A program made the position numbers and the translations under genes. The notes below the pieces were generated by a model. It was not told the origin of the DNA, ran no database searches, and saw only the letters and a program-made list of their open reading frames with translations. 64,000 bases of DNA, taken from contig NZ_CP140706.1 of the NCBI RefSeq assembly GCF_034555375.1, forward strand, positions 5,385,001-5,449,000, in the 5' to 3' direction. The stretch is from Pseudomonas sp. B33.4 (lineage in GTDB: Bacteria > Pseudomonadota > Gammaproteobacteria > Pseudomonadales > Pseudomonadaceae). Positions 53,430-62,122 of the stretch are shown here, piece by piece. The number at the start of each line of letters is the position of its first letter. The stretch's first letter is position 1.

Positions 53430-53822
53430 TTAACGCTTCGAGTACTGCGGACGCTTACGCGCTTTACGCAGACCAACTTTCTTACGTTCAACTTCACGGG
53501 CGTCGCGAGTAACGAAGCCAGCTTTGCGCAGAGCGCCACGCAGGGTTTCGTCGTAGTCCATCAGAGCGCGAGTGATGCCGTGGCGGATTGCGCCAGCTTG
53601 ACCACTTACACCACCGCCGATCACGGTGACGTAGATGTCGAACTTCTCGACAGTCTCAGTCAGCTCCAGCGGCTGGCGAACTACCATGCGGGCAGTTTCG
53701 CGGCCGAAGAAGTTTTCCAGCGAACGGTTGTTGATGGAGATGTTACCAGTACCCGGACGCAGGAAAACGCGTGCGGTTGCGGTCTTGCGACGGCCAGTGC
53801 CGTAATTTTGAGTCGCCGACAT
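53430..53822 (-). CDS. rpsI: 30S ribosomal protein S9
   Basis: This 130-residue ribosomal protein has [40 protein letters not shown] and the C-terminal basic tail [19 protein letters not shown], whose last Arg reaches the P-site tRNA. It lies 14 bases after rplM, the universal L13-S9 order. Confidence 0.99.
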   Translation of the reverse strand: MSATQNYGTGRRKTATARVFLRPGTGNISINNRSLENFFGRETARMVVRQPLELTETVEKFDIYVTVIGGGVSGQAGAIRHGITRALMDYDETLRGALRKAGFVTRDAREVERKKVGLRKARKRPQYSKR

Positions 53823-53836
53823 AATGTACTATTCCG

Positions 53837-54265
53837 TTAAAACTTCAGTTCTTGGGGCTGCTGAGCAGTATGTGGGTGTGCAGCGCCCGCATAGACTTTC
53901 AGCTTACGGTACATGTCGCGACCCAGTGGGTTTTTAGGCAGCATGCCTTTAACCGCGGTCTCGATCACGCGCTCAGGGGCTTTAGCGATCAGCTTTTCAA
54001 AGTTGATCGACTTGATGCCGCCCGGGAAACCGGAGTGGGAGTAGTACATTTTGTCAGTGGTTTTAGCACCGGTAACACGAATCTGCTCAGCGTTGATTAC
54101 GACGATGTAGTCGCCGGTGTCAACGTGAGGAGTGTACTCAGGCTTGTGCTTGCCACGCAGACGGCTCGCGATTTCGGTGGCCAGACGACCCAGGGTCTGA
54201 CCAGCAGCGTCGACGACAAACCAGTCGCGCTTTACTGTTTCCGGTTTAGCAGTAAAAGTTTTCAT
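53837..54265 (-). CDS. rplM: 50S ribosomal protein L13
   Basis: This 142-residue ribosomal protein has [54 protein letters not shown] and [20 protein letters not shown], all family signatures. It is first in the rplM-rpsI operon; a sigma-70 promoter lies 42-70 bases upstream. In E. coli L13 represses its own mRNA leader; the short leader here could do the same (inference). Confidence 0.99.
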   Translation of the reverse strand: MKTFTAKPETVKRDWFVVDAAGQTLGRLATEIASRLRGKHKPEYTPHVDTGDYIVVINAEQIRVTGAKTTDKMYYSHSGFPGGIKSINFEKLIAKAPERVIETAVKGMLPKNPLGRDMYRKLKVYAGAAHPHTAQQPQELKF

Positions 54266-54306
54266 TCTTTATAGCCTCAGGGGCCGCCCTGTAAATTAGA
54301 CGGCGG

Positions 54307-54335
54307 ATCTTACTGAATAGTGCGTACTTTGACAA
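54307..54335 (-). promoter_or_regulatory. Sigma-70 promoter of rplM-rpsI
   Basis: On the minus strand, TTGTCA (54330-54335) and TAAGAT (54307-54312) are 17 bases apart. The -35 box lies within the palindrome TTGACTTGTCAA (54329-54340). Confidence 0.75.
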
Positions 54336-54510
54336 GTCAAAGGCAGCCGGATACAGACGCTTTCGGGGGCTCGGGTCGGCGCGTCCGTTCAACGGCAAGA
54401 TTCTTCGGCGGCGGCGCATCACTTCCACTGCAGAAAGAGGTCGGCAATTATGCAGATTGCGAAAAATATTTCAACCTGCTTTTATGATTGTTTTGCCCAA
54501 GGAGCACCCG

Positions 54511-55551
54511 ATGGACTATCGCCAGCTAGGCCGTACCGACCTGAACGTGAGTGCAATCTGCCTCGGCACCATGACCTGGGGCGAGCAAAACACTGAAGCT
54601 GAAGCCTTCGCCCAGATCGAACGGGCCAAAGAGGCCGGGATCAATTTCATCGACACCGCCGAGATGTACCCGGTGCCGCCGAAAGCCGAAACCTACGCCA
54701 CCACCGAGCGCTACATCGGCAATTACTTCAAAAGTCGCGGCGACCGTGCCGACTGGATTCTGGCCAGCAAGATCGCCGGCCCCGGCAACACCATCGACTA
54801 CATCCGCGACAAAAACCTGCGCCACAACCGCCAGCACATTACCGCCGCGGTGGATGCCAGCCTGGAGCGCCTGCAGACCGACTACATCGACCTGTATCAA
54901 TTGCACTGGCCGGAGCGCAGCACCAACTTTTTCGGACAGCTGGGCTACAAACACAAGATCGAAGCCAACCTGACGCCGCTCGAAGACACCCTCGAAGCAC
55001 TCGACGAACAGGTGAAGGCCGGCAAGATCCGCCACATCGGCCTGTCCAATGAAACGCCATGGGGCACCATGCGCTTTCTGGCCTTGGCCGAAGCCCGTGG
55101 CTGGCCGCGTGCAGTATCAATCCAGAACCCCTACAACCTGCTCAACCGCAGTTTTGAAGTGGGCCTGGCGGAAATCGCCATCCGCGAACAGTGCGGCCTG
55201 CTCGCTTATTCGCCGCTGGCGTTTGGTTTCCTGTCAGGCAAGTACGAAGGTGGCGCGCGGCCGCCGAAAGGTCGCCTGAGCCTCTACAGCCGCTTCAGCC
55301 GCTATTTCAACGCGCAATCGGAAGCGGCGTGCAGCCGATACGTGGCGCTGGCTCGTGAACACGGTCTGGATCCGGCGCAGATGGCCTTGGCTTTTGTGAC
55401 TCAGCAACCGTTTGTCACCAGCAATATCATTGGGGCGACGACGCTTGAGCAACTGGACAGCAACATTGCCAGTTTCGATCTGAAGCTTTCCGATGAAGTG
55501 CTGGCAGGGATCGAGGCGATTCACAAGGATCATCCGAATCCTGCACCTTGA
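54511..55551 (+). CDS. Aldo/keto reductase (Tas-like)
   Basis: This 346-residue NADPH-dependent TIM-barrel reductase equals E. coli Tas in length. The catalytic tetrad is visible: Asp and Tyr in NFIDTAEMYPVPPK, Lys in WILASKIAGPG, His in DLYQLHWPERS. The C-terminal cofactor site is SNIIGATTLEQLDSNIAS. The start MDYRQLGRTDLNVSAICLGT has AAGGAG upstream (ATG 54511). The substrate is unknown; this clan reduces diverse aldehydes and ketones. Confidence 0.93.
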   Translation: MDYRQLGRTDLNVSAICLGTMTWGEQNTEAEAFAQIERAKEAGINFIDTAEMYPVPPKAETYATTERYIGNYFKSRGDRADWILASKIAGPGNTIDYIRDKNLRHNRQHITAAVDASLERLQTDYIDLYQLHWPERSTNFFGQLGYKHKIEANLTPLEDTLEALDEQVKAGKIRHIGLSNETPWGTMRFLALAEARGWPRAVSIQNPYNLLNRSFEVGLAEIAIREQCGLLAYSPLAFGFLSGKYEGGARPPKGRLSLYSRFSRYFNAQSEAACSRYVALAREHGLDPAQMALAFVTQQPFVTSNIIGATTLEQLDSNIASFDLKLSDEVLAGIEAIHKDHPNPAP

Positions 55552-55565
55552 TCGACCGTTAAAAG

Positions 55566-55630
55566 CTTCGCGAGCAGGCTCGCTCCCACAGGTACCGTGA
55601 TCCCCTGTGGGAGCGAGCCTGCTCGCGAAG
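55566..55630. repeat. REP pair (inverted, GCTCCC subtype)
   Basis: CTTCGCGAGCAGGCTCGCTC and on (55566-55592) is repeated in reverse complement at 55604-55630, with 27-base arms, between two convergent genes. Confidence 0.9.
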
Positions 55631-55652
55631 AGGCCAGCCAATGCAGCGAAGA

Positions 55653-56789
55653 TCAAAGCGAGCGCGCAATGATCTCCTTCATGATTTCATTGGTGCCGGC
55701 ATAAATGCGCTGCACGCGCGCATCCGCCCACGCCCGGGCCACCGGGTACTCCCACATGAAGCCGTAACCGCCATGCAACTGCACGCACTCGTCGAGCACC
55801 TTGCATTGCAGGTCAGTGCCCCAGTATTTCGCCATCGCCGCAGTGGGCACATCCAGTTTGCCTTGCAGGTGCAGTTCCAGACATTTGTCGACGAACACTC
55901 GGCCGATCTGAATCTCGGTGGCCATCTCTGCCAGCTTGAAACGGGTGTTCTGGAAGTCGGCAATCGCTTTGCCGAAGGCCTTGCGATCGCGGGTGTAGTC
56001 CAACGTCCACTGCAACGCCGCTTCGGCTGAGGCCAGGCCACCAATTGCCACCGTCAGACGTTCTTGCGGCAACTCCTGCATCAGATAGGCAAACCCGGCA
56101 CCGGCCTGCCCCAAGAGATTTTCCTTGGGCACGCGCACATCCTGGAAAAACAATTCCGAGGTGTCCTGGGCCTTCATGCCGACCTTCTCCAGGCGCTTGC
56201 CCTTTTCGAACCCCGGCGTGTTCGCTTCCACCAGAAACAGGCTGGTGCCCTTGGCGCCGGCCTTCGGATCGGTCTTGGCGACCACGATCACCAGATCCGC
56301 CAGAAAGCCGTTGGTGATAAAGGTTTTCGAACCGTTGATCACATACTCGTCACCGTCCAGCACGGCCGTGGTCTTCACACCTTGCAGATCGGAACCGGCG
56401 CCCGGCTCGGTCATGGCAATGGCCGTGACCATCTCGCCCGAGACCAGTTTCGGCAGGTATTTGTGTTTCAGCGCTTCACTGCCGTAATGCAGGATGTACG
56501 GCGCGACAATGTCCGAATGCAGCGAGAAACCAATACCGGTCAAACCCAATCGACCGACCTCTTCGATCACCACTGCGCTGTAGAGAAAGTCCGCCCCCAG
56601 CCCGCCGTACTCTTCCGGCAGGTGCGAGCAGAGCATCCCCGCATCGCCTGCCTTGTTCCAGAGTTTGCGGTCGATATAGCCTTGTTTCTCCCATTGCGCA
56701 TGGAACGGCACGGCCTCTTTTTCGAGGAAGGTTCGTACGCTGTCGCGAAACAATTCGTGCTCGGAGCTGAACAAGGTTCTGGGGATCAT
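55653..56789 (-). CDS. Acyl-CoA dehydrogenase, long-chain-like
   Basis: This 378-residue FAD enzyme oxidises acyl-CoA at the alpha-beta bond. The FAD and substrate motifs are TAIAMTEPGAGSDLQGVKTT, YVINGSKTFITNG and RDRKAFGKAIADFQNTRF. The end HGGYGFMWEYPVARAWADAR with IYAGTNEIMKEI resembles mammalian long-chain acyl-CoA dehydrogenase. There the catalytic Glu lies in an earlier helix (here probably LASAEAALQW) and not in the IYxGT loop, which here reads IYAGT. The gene is divergent from a GlxA-type regulator across 151 bases. Confidence 0.93.
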   Translation of the reverse strand: MIPRTLFSSEHELFRDSVRTFLEKEAVPFHAQWEKQGYIDRKLWNKAGDAGMLCSHLPEEYGGLGADFLYSAVVIEEVGRLGLTGIGFSLHSDIVAPYILHYGSEALKHKYLPKLVSGEMVTAIAMTEPGAGSDLQGVKTTAVLDGDEYVINGSKTFITNGFLADLVIVVAKTDPKAGAKGTSLFLVEANTPGFEKGKRLEKVGMKAQDTSELFFQDVRVPKENLLGQAGAGFAYLMQELPQERLTVAIGGLASAEAALQWTLDYTRDRKAFGKAIADFQNTRFKLAEMATEIQIGRVFVDKCLELHLQGKLDVPTAAMAKYWGTDLQCKVLDECVQLHGGYGFMWEYPVARAWADARVQRIYAGTNEIMKEIIARSL

Positions 56790-56940
56790 GCGGCACCTTT
56801 CTTTGTTGTTGGCGGGAGATGACCTTCAGAGACTAAGCCTCCCCTCTGACACAGGACACTGGACACATCCGACAAAAAATAAGACGATCCAGCCGTCTGG
56901 TGACCACTTTCCCTTATAAAAACAAAACAAAAGTTGAATT

Positions 56941-57936
56941 ATGTCCAAGCAAGTCTCCACGCCCTTGCGGCGCGTCAGCATCCTGGCAATCGACCGGGTT
57001 TTCGCCTCCACTCTCATGCAAGCCAAGGATTTCTTCCATCTGGCCAGCCTGCGGTATGGCAAACAACTGGGCCACGGCCTGACACCGGCATTCGAAACAC
57101 GCCTGGTCAGCCCCGACGGCAAACCGGTGAACAGCTTCAGTGACGTCGTGATGCCGGTTGACGGCGGCCTGGAAAACGCCGACGTCATCATCCTCCCGGC
57201 GTTCTGGGACGATTTCGATACGCTGTGCGGTCGTTATCCACAAGTCCTGCCATGGTTGCGCGAACAACACTCGCGCGGCGCCGTGTTGTGCGGCGAAGCC
57301 ACCGGGGTGTTCTGGCTGGCCGAGGCCGGCCTGCTCAACGGCAAGGAAGCGACCACCTACTGGCGTTTCTTCAATGCCTTTGCCGAGCGCTTTCCAAAGG
57401 TCTATCTCAATCAGGACAAGCACCTGACCGATGCCGACAACTTGTATTGCGCCGGCGGCACCACCTCGGCGTGCGACCTTTACATCTACTTGATCGAGCG
57501 TTTCTGTGGGGCCAACGTCGCGCAAGCCGTGGCCCGCGACATTCTCTACGAAGTGCAGCGCAGCTATGCGCCGGGACGTATTGGCTTCGGTGGACAGAAG
57601 CTGCACCAGGACGTGATCATCCTGCAGATTCAGCACTGGCTCGAAGAGCATTTCGCCGACAAATTCCGCTTCGAAGACGTGGCCCGCGAGCATGGCATGA
57701 GCATCCGCAATTTCATGCGGCGCTTCCAGACAGCCACCGGTGACAAGCCGCTGCACTATCTGCAACGCCTGCGTATCGAGACGGCGAAGGGCTTGTTGTC
57801 GGGCAGCCGCAAGAGCATCAAGACCATCAGTTATGAGGTCGGTTACGACGATGCGAGCTTCTTTGCGCGGTTGTTCCGTCAGCACACTGAATTGTCGCCG
57901 AATCAGTATCGGCAGCAGTTTCAGCAGGCTGCTTAG
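56941..57936 (+). CDS. GlxA-family AraC-type transcriptional regulator
   Basis: This 331-residue protein has an N-terminal DJ-1/PfpI-like domain (about 10-195). The usual nucleophile-elbow Cys is seen in SRGAVLCGEATGVFWLAEAG, and YCAGGTTSACDLYIYLIERF follows. The C-terminal AraC double helix-turn-helix is FRFEDVAREHGMSIRNFMRR and SIKTISYEVGYDDASFFARL, ending in RQHTELSPNQYRQQF. Regulators of this family often sense amines or amino-acid derivatives such as carnitine, choline and arginine. Its divergent position makes the acyl-CoA dehydrogenase gene a likely target (inference). Confidence 0.92.
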   Translation: MSKQVSTPLRRVSILAIDRVFASTLMQAKDFFHLASLRYGKQLGHGLTPAFETRLVSPDGKPVNSFSDVVMPVDGGLENADVIILPAFWDDFDTLCGRYPQVLPWLREQHSRGAVLCGEATGVFWLAEAGLLNGKEATTYWRFFNAFAERFPKVYLNQDKHLTDADNLYCAGGTTSACDLYIYLIERFCGANVAQAVARDILYEVQRSYAPGRIGFGGQKLHQDVIILQIQHWLEEHFADKFRFEDVAREHGMSIRNFMRRFQTATGDKPLHYLQRLRIETAKGLLSGSRKSIKTISYEVGYDDASFFARLFRQHTELSPNQYRQQFQQAA

Positions 57937-57959
57937 CCCTCTGCCCATACACAAACCCA

Positions 57960-58048
57960 TGTAGGAGTGAGCCTGCTCGCGATTGCGTCCGTCCATGCAG
58001 TACTTATGTGACTGATCCACCGCTATCGCGAGCAGGCTCACTCCTACA
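57960..58048. repeat. REP pair (inverted, ACTCCT subtype)
   Basis: TGTAGGAGTGAGCCTGCTCG and on (57960-57983) is repeated in reverse complement at 58025-58048, between convergent genes and followed by the zapE terminator. Confidence 0.9.
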
Positions 58049-58080
58049 GGGTATTGCGGTGAATTCTGGATATAAAAAGA

Positions 58081-58100
58081 GGGCCTGCAATTGCAGGCCC
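58081..58100. terminator. Bidirectional terminator at the zapE 3' end
   Basis: GGGCCTGCAATTGCAGGCCC (58081-58100) is a perfect 20-base palindrome flanked by A-rich sequence on the left and TTTTTATTT on the right. It lies about 20 bases after the zapE stop. Confidence 0.9.
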
Positions 58101-58120
58101 TTTTTATTTGCCGAATCTGT

Positions 58121-59215
58121 TTAAGGCTTGTGCGCCCGCGACAGGAATTCGTGCGATTGCATCTCCAGCAGACGGCTCAGCGTGCGCTGGAATTCAAAAT
58201 TCAAGCGGCCGCCGGTGTACAGATCTTTCAGCTCGACTTCAGCCGAAATGATCAGCTTCACGTTACGGTCGTAGAACTCGTCGACCATGTTGATGAAGCG
58301 ACGGGCGATGTCGTCGGTGGTCACGCTCATCTGCTCGACGCCGCTGAGCAGCACGGCGTGGAAGATTTTGCCCAGCTCGATGTAGTCGTTCTGGCTACGC
58401 GGACCGTCGCACAGTTCGCGGAAATCGAACCAGGCCACGTCGTCGCAAGTGCGCAGGGCGCGGATCTCGCGATTTTCGATGATCAGCACATCGTTCTCGA
58501 CCGCAGCCGTGCATTCCGGCGTCAGTGCCTTGAAGCTCTTGCGCAGGCTTTCGTGGGCGGCTTCGTCGAGCGGATAGTGGAACAGCTCCGCTTGTTCGAG
58601 GTGGCGCAGACGGTAGTCGACGCCGCTGTCGACGTTGACGATCTCGGTGTTCTGCTTGATCAGCGCGATGGCCGGCAGGAAGCGCGCCCGTTGTAGCCCG
58701 TCCTTGTACAGACCGTCCGGGACGATGTTCGAGGTCGCGACCAGGGTCACGCCATTCTTGAACAGTTCTTCCATCAACGTGCCGAGGATCATCGCGTCGG
58801 TGATGTCGGAAACGAAGAATTCATCGAAGCAGATCACCCGCGACTCGTCGGAAAAACGCTTGGCGATGATGGTCAGCGGATTTTTCTCGCCGCCGAGGGT
58901 CTTCATCTCTTCGTGCACACGCTTCATGAAGCGGTGGAAGTGGGTGCGGGTCTTTTCCTTGAACGGCAGCGCTTCGAAGAAGGTGTCGACCAGGTAAGTT
59001 TTGCCGCGACCCACGCCACCCCAGAAATACAGGCCCTTGACCGGCGTCTGATCCTTCTTGCCGAACAGCTTGCTCAGCAGACCCGGCTTGTTTTGATCGG
59101 CGGCGATCAGATCGTCGTACAGACGCTGCAAATGACGCACAGCAGTCTCCTGCGCGGCGTCATGGAAGAAGTCCGGGCGTTTCAGATCAGCTTGGTATCG
59201 TTCTAGGGGCGTCAT
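58121..59215 (-). CDS. zapE: Cell division protein ZapE (AFG1-like ATPase)
   Basis: This 364-residue AAA-type ATPase destabilises Z-ring polymers and supports division under stress. Walker A is YFWGGVGRGKTYLVDTFFEAL and Walker B is SRVICFDEFFVSDITDAMIL. The sensor Asn and Arg finger region is GVTLVATSNIVPDGLYKDGLQ-like. The end LNFEFQRTLSRLLEMQSHEF is typical for AFG1. The start MTPLERYQADLKRPDFFHDA is family-typical. It is encoded downstream of trpS, with the trpS terminator between. Confidence 0.95.
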   Translation of the reverse strand: MTPLERYQADLKRPDFFHDAAQETAVRHLQRLYDDLIAADQNKPGLLSKLFGKKDQTPVKGLYFWGGVGRGKTYLVDTFFEALPFKEKTRTHFHRFMKRVHEEMKTLGGEKNPLTIIAKRFSDESRVICFDEFFVSDITDAMILGTLMEELFKNGVTLVATSNIVPDGLYKDGLQRARFLPAIALIKQNTEIVNVDSGVDYRLRHLEQAELFHYPLDEAAHESLRKSFKALTPECTAAVENDVLIIENREIRALRTCDDVAWFDFRELCDGPRSQNDYIELGKIFHAVLLSGVEQMSVTTDDIARRFINMVDEFYDRNVKLIISAEVELKDLYTGGRLNFEFQRTLSRLLEMQSHEFLSRAHKP

Positions 59216-59238
59216 AATTCGTTAGCAAGGCAACAAAA

Positions 59239-59266
59239 ACGGGCCGTCACTGTAGCGACGGCCCGT
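59239..59266 (-). terminator. Terminator after trpS
   Basis: ACGGGCCGTC (59239-59248) pairs with GACGGCCCGT (59257-59266). On the minus strand the stem is followed by TTTTTG. It lies 40 bases after the trpS stop. Confidence 0.88.
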
Positions 59267-59305
59267 GGGAATGGCAATCGGCCCTTGGTCGGACCGTGCC
59301 GCCGA

Positions 59306-60661
59306 TTAGTCCTGAACCGGGGTCAGCGCAACGCGCAAAGCCTCAATAGCGGCGTCGCGGGCAGCAGCGTCGGCGAACGCCGGGCTGTCGCCAACGCACT
59401 CGCCTTCCAGCCAGACGCTGAAGCTCAGGTCTTCGCTGCGCACGTCCAGCGGCTGGCCGGATTGCAGCTGTTTGGTCACCTGCCCTGCGGCTTTGCCGTC
59501 AGCAAAGTTGCGCGACAGCAGCAATTGCTCGCCATCGGCCGCCAGCAGACGGAAACGGAAGCTGCCGTCGTCTTCGCGGAAACTGACGAAACGCGCAGCT
59601 TTCGCGGTTTTCTTCTTGGTGGTTGCAGCGACTTGCACCTGATTGACGAAAGAACGCAGGCCAACCGCTTCACGCAATTCATTGAGGAACGGCGTCGCCA
59701 CGGCACGGGCCTTCTTCGCGCCGATTTGCAGGATGTCTTCCAGGTCTGCCGGGCGCTCGATCAACTGGTGATACTTGTCGCGCGCTTCGCCTAGATCGTT
59801 GTCGAGCAACTGGAACAGACGGTTCTTCGCCTCGCCCCAACCCAGACCACCGAGCAGTTCGCTGCGGAACTCGTCAGCCTGCGCCGGCGTGGCGAAGGCC
59901 TGGAACAGGGTGAACAGGTGCGAGTTGTCCGGATCCTTGGCTTCGCCTGGCGCTTTGGAGTCGGTGACGATCCGCGAGATCGCATCCTTCATCTCTTTGG
60001 CGCTGGAGAACAGCGGAATGGTGTTGTCATAGCTCTTCGACATCTTGCGACCGTCGAGGCCTGGCAACGTCGCCACGCTCTCTTCGATCAGCGCTTCGGG
60101 CATGGTGAAGAATTCTTTACCCTGACCGAAGAGGTGGTTGAAACGCTGGCCGATATCGCGTGCCATTTCCACGTGCTGGATCTGATCACGACCGACTGGC
60201 ACCTTGTGTGCGTTGAACATCAGAATGTCTGCGGCCATCAGCACCGGGTAGCTGTAGAGGCCCATGGTGATGCCGGCATCCGGGTCTTCACCGGTTTCGA
60301 CGTTCTTGTCCACCGAAGCCTTGTAGGCGTGCGCGCGGTTGAGCAGGCCCTTGGCAGCAACGCAGGTCAGCAGCCAGGTCAGCTCAGGGATTTCCGGGAT
60401 GTCGGACTGGCGGTAGAAGGTCACACGGTCGACATCGAGGCCACCGGCCAGCCAGGTCGCGGCGATTTCCAGACGCGAGCGCTGGATGCGCAGCGGGTCA
60501 TCGCATTTGATCAGGGCGTGGTAGTCGGCCAGGAAGTAGAACGAATCGGCATTGCTGTCGCGGCTGGCGAGGATCGCCGGGCGGATAGCGCCGGCGTAGT
60601 TGCCCAGGTGCGGCGTGCCGGTGGTAGTGATGCCGGTGAGGATGCGGGTACGGTTCGTCAT
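59306..60661 (-). CDS. trpS: Tryptophanyl-tRNA synthetase with C-terminal extension
   Basis: This 451-residue class I synthetase has the HIGH-like motif TGITTTGTPHLGNYAGAIRP (TPHLGN) and the KMSKS loop GLDGRKMSKSYDNTIPLF. The catalytic core ends near residue 335, close to the full length of E. coli TrpS (334). A Lys-rich linker (AATTKKKTAKAA) then leads to about 100 extra residues: ARFVSFREDDGSFRFRLLAA and then LLSRNFADGKAAGQVTKQL. These look like a DUF1508/YegP-type small beta domain. The ATG at 60659-60661 is chosen; a frame opening at 60685 adds 8 residues. Confidence 0.95.
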   Translation of the reverse strand: MTNRTRILTGITTTGTPHLGNYAGAIRPAILASRDSNADSFYFLADYHALIKCDDPLRIQRSRLEIAATWLAGGLDVDRVTFYRQSDIPEIPELTWLLTCVAAKGLLNRAHAYKASVDKNVETGEDPDAGITMGLYSYPVLMAADILMFNAHKVPVGRDQIQHVEMARDIGQRFNHLFGQGKEFFTMPEALIEESVATLPGLDGRKMSKSYDNTIPLFSSAKEMKDAISRIVTDSKAPGEAKDPDNSHLFTLFQAFATPAQADEFRSELLGGLGWGEAKNRLFQLLDNDLGEARDKYHQLIERPADLEDILQIGAKKARAVATPFLNELREAVGLRSFVNQVQVAATTKKKTAKAARFVSFREDDGSFRFRLLAADGEQLLLSRNFADGKAAGQVTKQLQSGQPLDVRSEDLSFSVWLEGECVGDSPAFADAAARDAAIEALRVALTPVQD

Positions 60662-60685
60662 GGGTAATCGCTTGTCAGACTGCAA

Positions 60686-61315
60686 TCAATTCGAGAGACG
60701 CGGCAGGAGCAGATCCTTGAGATCAGTCAGCTTGCCATGAAAAAAGTGTCCGCATTCTGCCACTTTCAGCAGCTCATGGGGGCGCTGGAGTTTTTCCGAC
60801 CAGGCGTAGACCAGTTGCGGATCGATGACTTCGTCGGTTTCCGGCTGGATCACGGTGAGTTCGCCATGTTCTGGCAATTGATCCTGCTCGCTCAGACGCA
60901 TCACCGCTGGCGCGACCATGAACAGGTGCTTGAGCTGCACGCCTTGCGCTTCAAGACGGCCGCCGAGACTTGCTGCAACAAATCCGCCGAAGGAGAAACC
61001 GAACAGGGTCAGTGGCAGATCCGGGTGTTTCTCGCGCAGCCATGCAGCGGCAGCCTGAGCATCGTCGACCTCGCCGGTGCCCATGTCGTGGGAACCTTCG
61101 CTGGCGCCGACGCCGCGATAGTTGAAGCGCAAGGTGATCAAGCCCGCGTCGCGCGCGGTGCGCTGCAGGGTCGAGACGACCTTGTTGAGCATGGTGCCGC
61201 CCTGCACCGGGTTCGGATGGCAGATCAGCGCAATGCCGCGCGGCTGCTCGTTGTCCAGGTACAAGCTCTCTAATTGGCCCACCGGGCCGTCAATCACTAC
61301 AGGGGTTTCACGCAT
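60686..61315 (-). CDS. Alpha/beta hydrolase
   Basis: This 209-residue small serine hydrolase has the oxyanion region ALICHPNPVQGGTMLNKVV and the nucleophile elbow LFGFSFGGFVAASL (GFSFGG). The probable acid is the Asp in QPETDEVIDPQLVYAW and the catalytic His is in VAECGHFFHGKL. It resembles the pseudomonad CocE/DLH-like hydrolases of unknown substrate. The start MRETPVVIDGPVGQLESLYL is chosen (ATG 61313-61315); longer frames would run into the divergent zapG gene. It lies 24 bases before trpS and may share a transcript with it. Confidence 0.9.
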   Translation of the reverse strand: MRETPVVIDGPVGQLESLYLDNEQPRGIALICHPNPVQGGTMLNKVVSTLQRTARDAGLITLRFNYRGVGASEGSHDMGTGEVDDAQAAAAWLREKHPDLPLTLFGFSFGGFVAASLGGRLEAQGVQLKHLFMVAPAVMRLSEQDQLPEHGELTVIQPETDEVIDPQLVYAWSEKLQRPHELLKVAECGHFFHGKLTDLKDLLLPRLSN

Positions 61316-61459
61316 CAGCAAGGAAGGAACTCCGTGACCTCGAATCGGGTCGACTCGTCTAGCAAATTGTCTGTGCCAATCTATTGCGAGTGAATCGCGG
61401 TATACAGCGCAGGTTCGAGCCGTTAACGTAAAGCAAAGCCGTTTATAGAGGAAGGACTC

Positions 61460-61894
61460 GTGGAACACTCGCTCTTAGTTTGGTTGTTACCGACTCTTGC
61501 CCTGGTTGTGGGTGTCGCCATTGGATTCCTGATCGCGCGCGTTGCGCCGAACGCCGCGCCGAGCCGTACGCAGCGTCAACTGGATGATATCCAGGAGCGT
61601 TTCGACAGTTATCAAAACGAGGTGGTCACCCACTTCAACAGCACCGCGATGCTGGTCAAGAAACTGACCCAGAGCTATCAGGAAGTGCAGGATCATCTCG
61701 CCGAGGGCGCCAATCGTCTGGCCCTGGACGAGCAGACCCGCCAGCGCCTGATCGCCGCCCTGCACGCTGACGCGGCCGTCGCGCCACGCGAACGACTGAC
61801 GCCACCGCGCGATCAGGAGCCGCCGCGCGACTACGCACCGAAGACCCCGAACTCGCCGGGCATGCTCGATGAGCATTACGGGTTGAAGAAGTAA
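61460..61894 (+). CDS. zapG: Z-ring-associated protein G (YhcB/DUF1043)
   Basis: This 144-residue inner-membrane protein has one N-terminal helix (VWLLPTLALVVGVAIGFLIA) and a cytoplasmic coiled coil (RTQRQLDDIQERFDSYQNEVVTHF, which continues with KLTQSYQEVQDHLAEGANRL). A disordered Pro-rich end (PRERLTPPRDQEPPRDY) follows. YhcB/ZapG links division and elongation machinery in E. coli. The start is GTG at 61460 with GAGGAAGG upstream. E. coli yhcB is next to zapE (yhcM), rplM and rpsI, matching this neighbourhood. Confidence 0.93.
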   Translation: MEHSLLVWLLPTLALVVGVAIGFLIARVAPNAAPSRTQRQLDDIQERFDSYQNEVVTHFNSTAMLVKKLTQSYQEVQDHLAEGANRLALDEQTRQRLIAALHADAAVAPRERLTPPRDQEPPRDYAPKTPNSPGMLDEHYGLKK

Positions 61895-61917
61895 TCAGTC
61901 TTCGCTGACAAACAAAA

Positions 61918-61952
61918 AGCCCCCGGACAGCGATGTGTCCGGGGGCTTTTTT
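61918..61952 (+). terminator. Terminator after zapG
   Basis: AGCCCCCGGACA (61918-61929) pairs with TGTCCGGGGGCT (61936-61947), followed by a T-run. It lies 23 bases after the stop codon. Confidence 0.93.
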
Positions 61953-61987
61953 GTGTCCGAAGATTTGTGGGTGATCGTTATGGCCCC

Positions 61988-62052
61988 TTCGCGAGCAGGC
62001 TCGCTCCCACAGGGGAATGCATTTCAAATGTGGGAGTGAGCCTGCTCGCGAT
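61988..62052. repeat. REP pair with mixed subtypes
   Basis: TTCGCGAGCAGGCTCGCTCC and on (61988-62011) is paired with TGTGGGAGTGAGCCTGCTCG and on (62029-62052). The left arm is the GCTCCC subtype. The right arm combines the CTCCCACA end with the GAGTGAG/CGCGAT features of the other subtype. Confidence 0.88.
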
Positions 62053-62077
62053 GAGGCCGGCACAGGCGACACAAAAA

Positions 62078-62103
62078 AATGCCCGATCACTGGATCGGGC
62101 ATT
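62078..62103 (-). terminator. Terminator after the OmpA-family lipoprotein gene
   Basis: AATGCCCGATC (62078-62088) pairs with GATCGGGCATT (62093-62103), with a T-run on the minus strand side. It lies 20 bases after the stop. Confidence 0.9.
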
Positions 62104-62122
62104 TCTTCATTCGGGCAATCGA

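Noticed and set aside
54246..54428. 60-residue frame upstream of rplM
   Set aside because: It overlaps the rplM promoter and leader and has no coding character.
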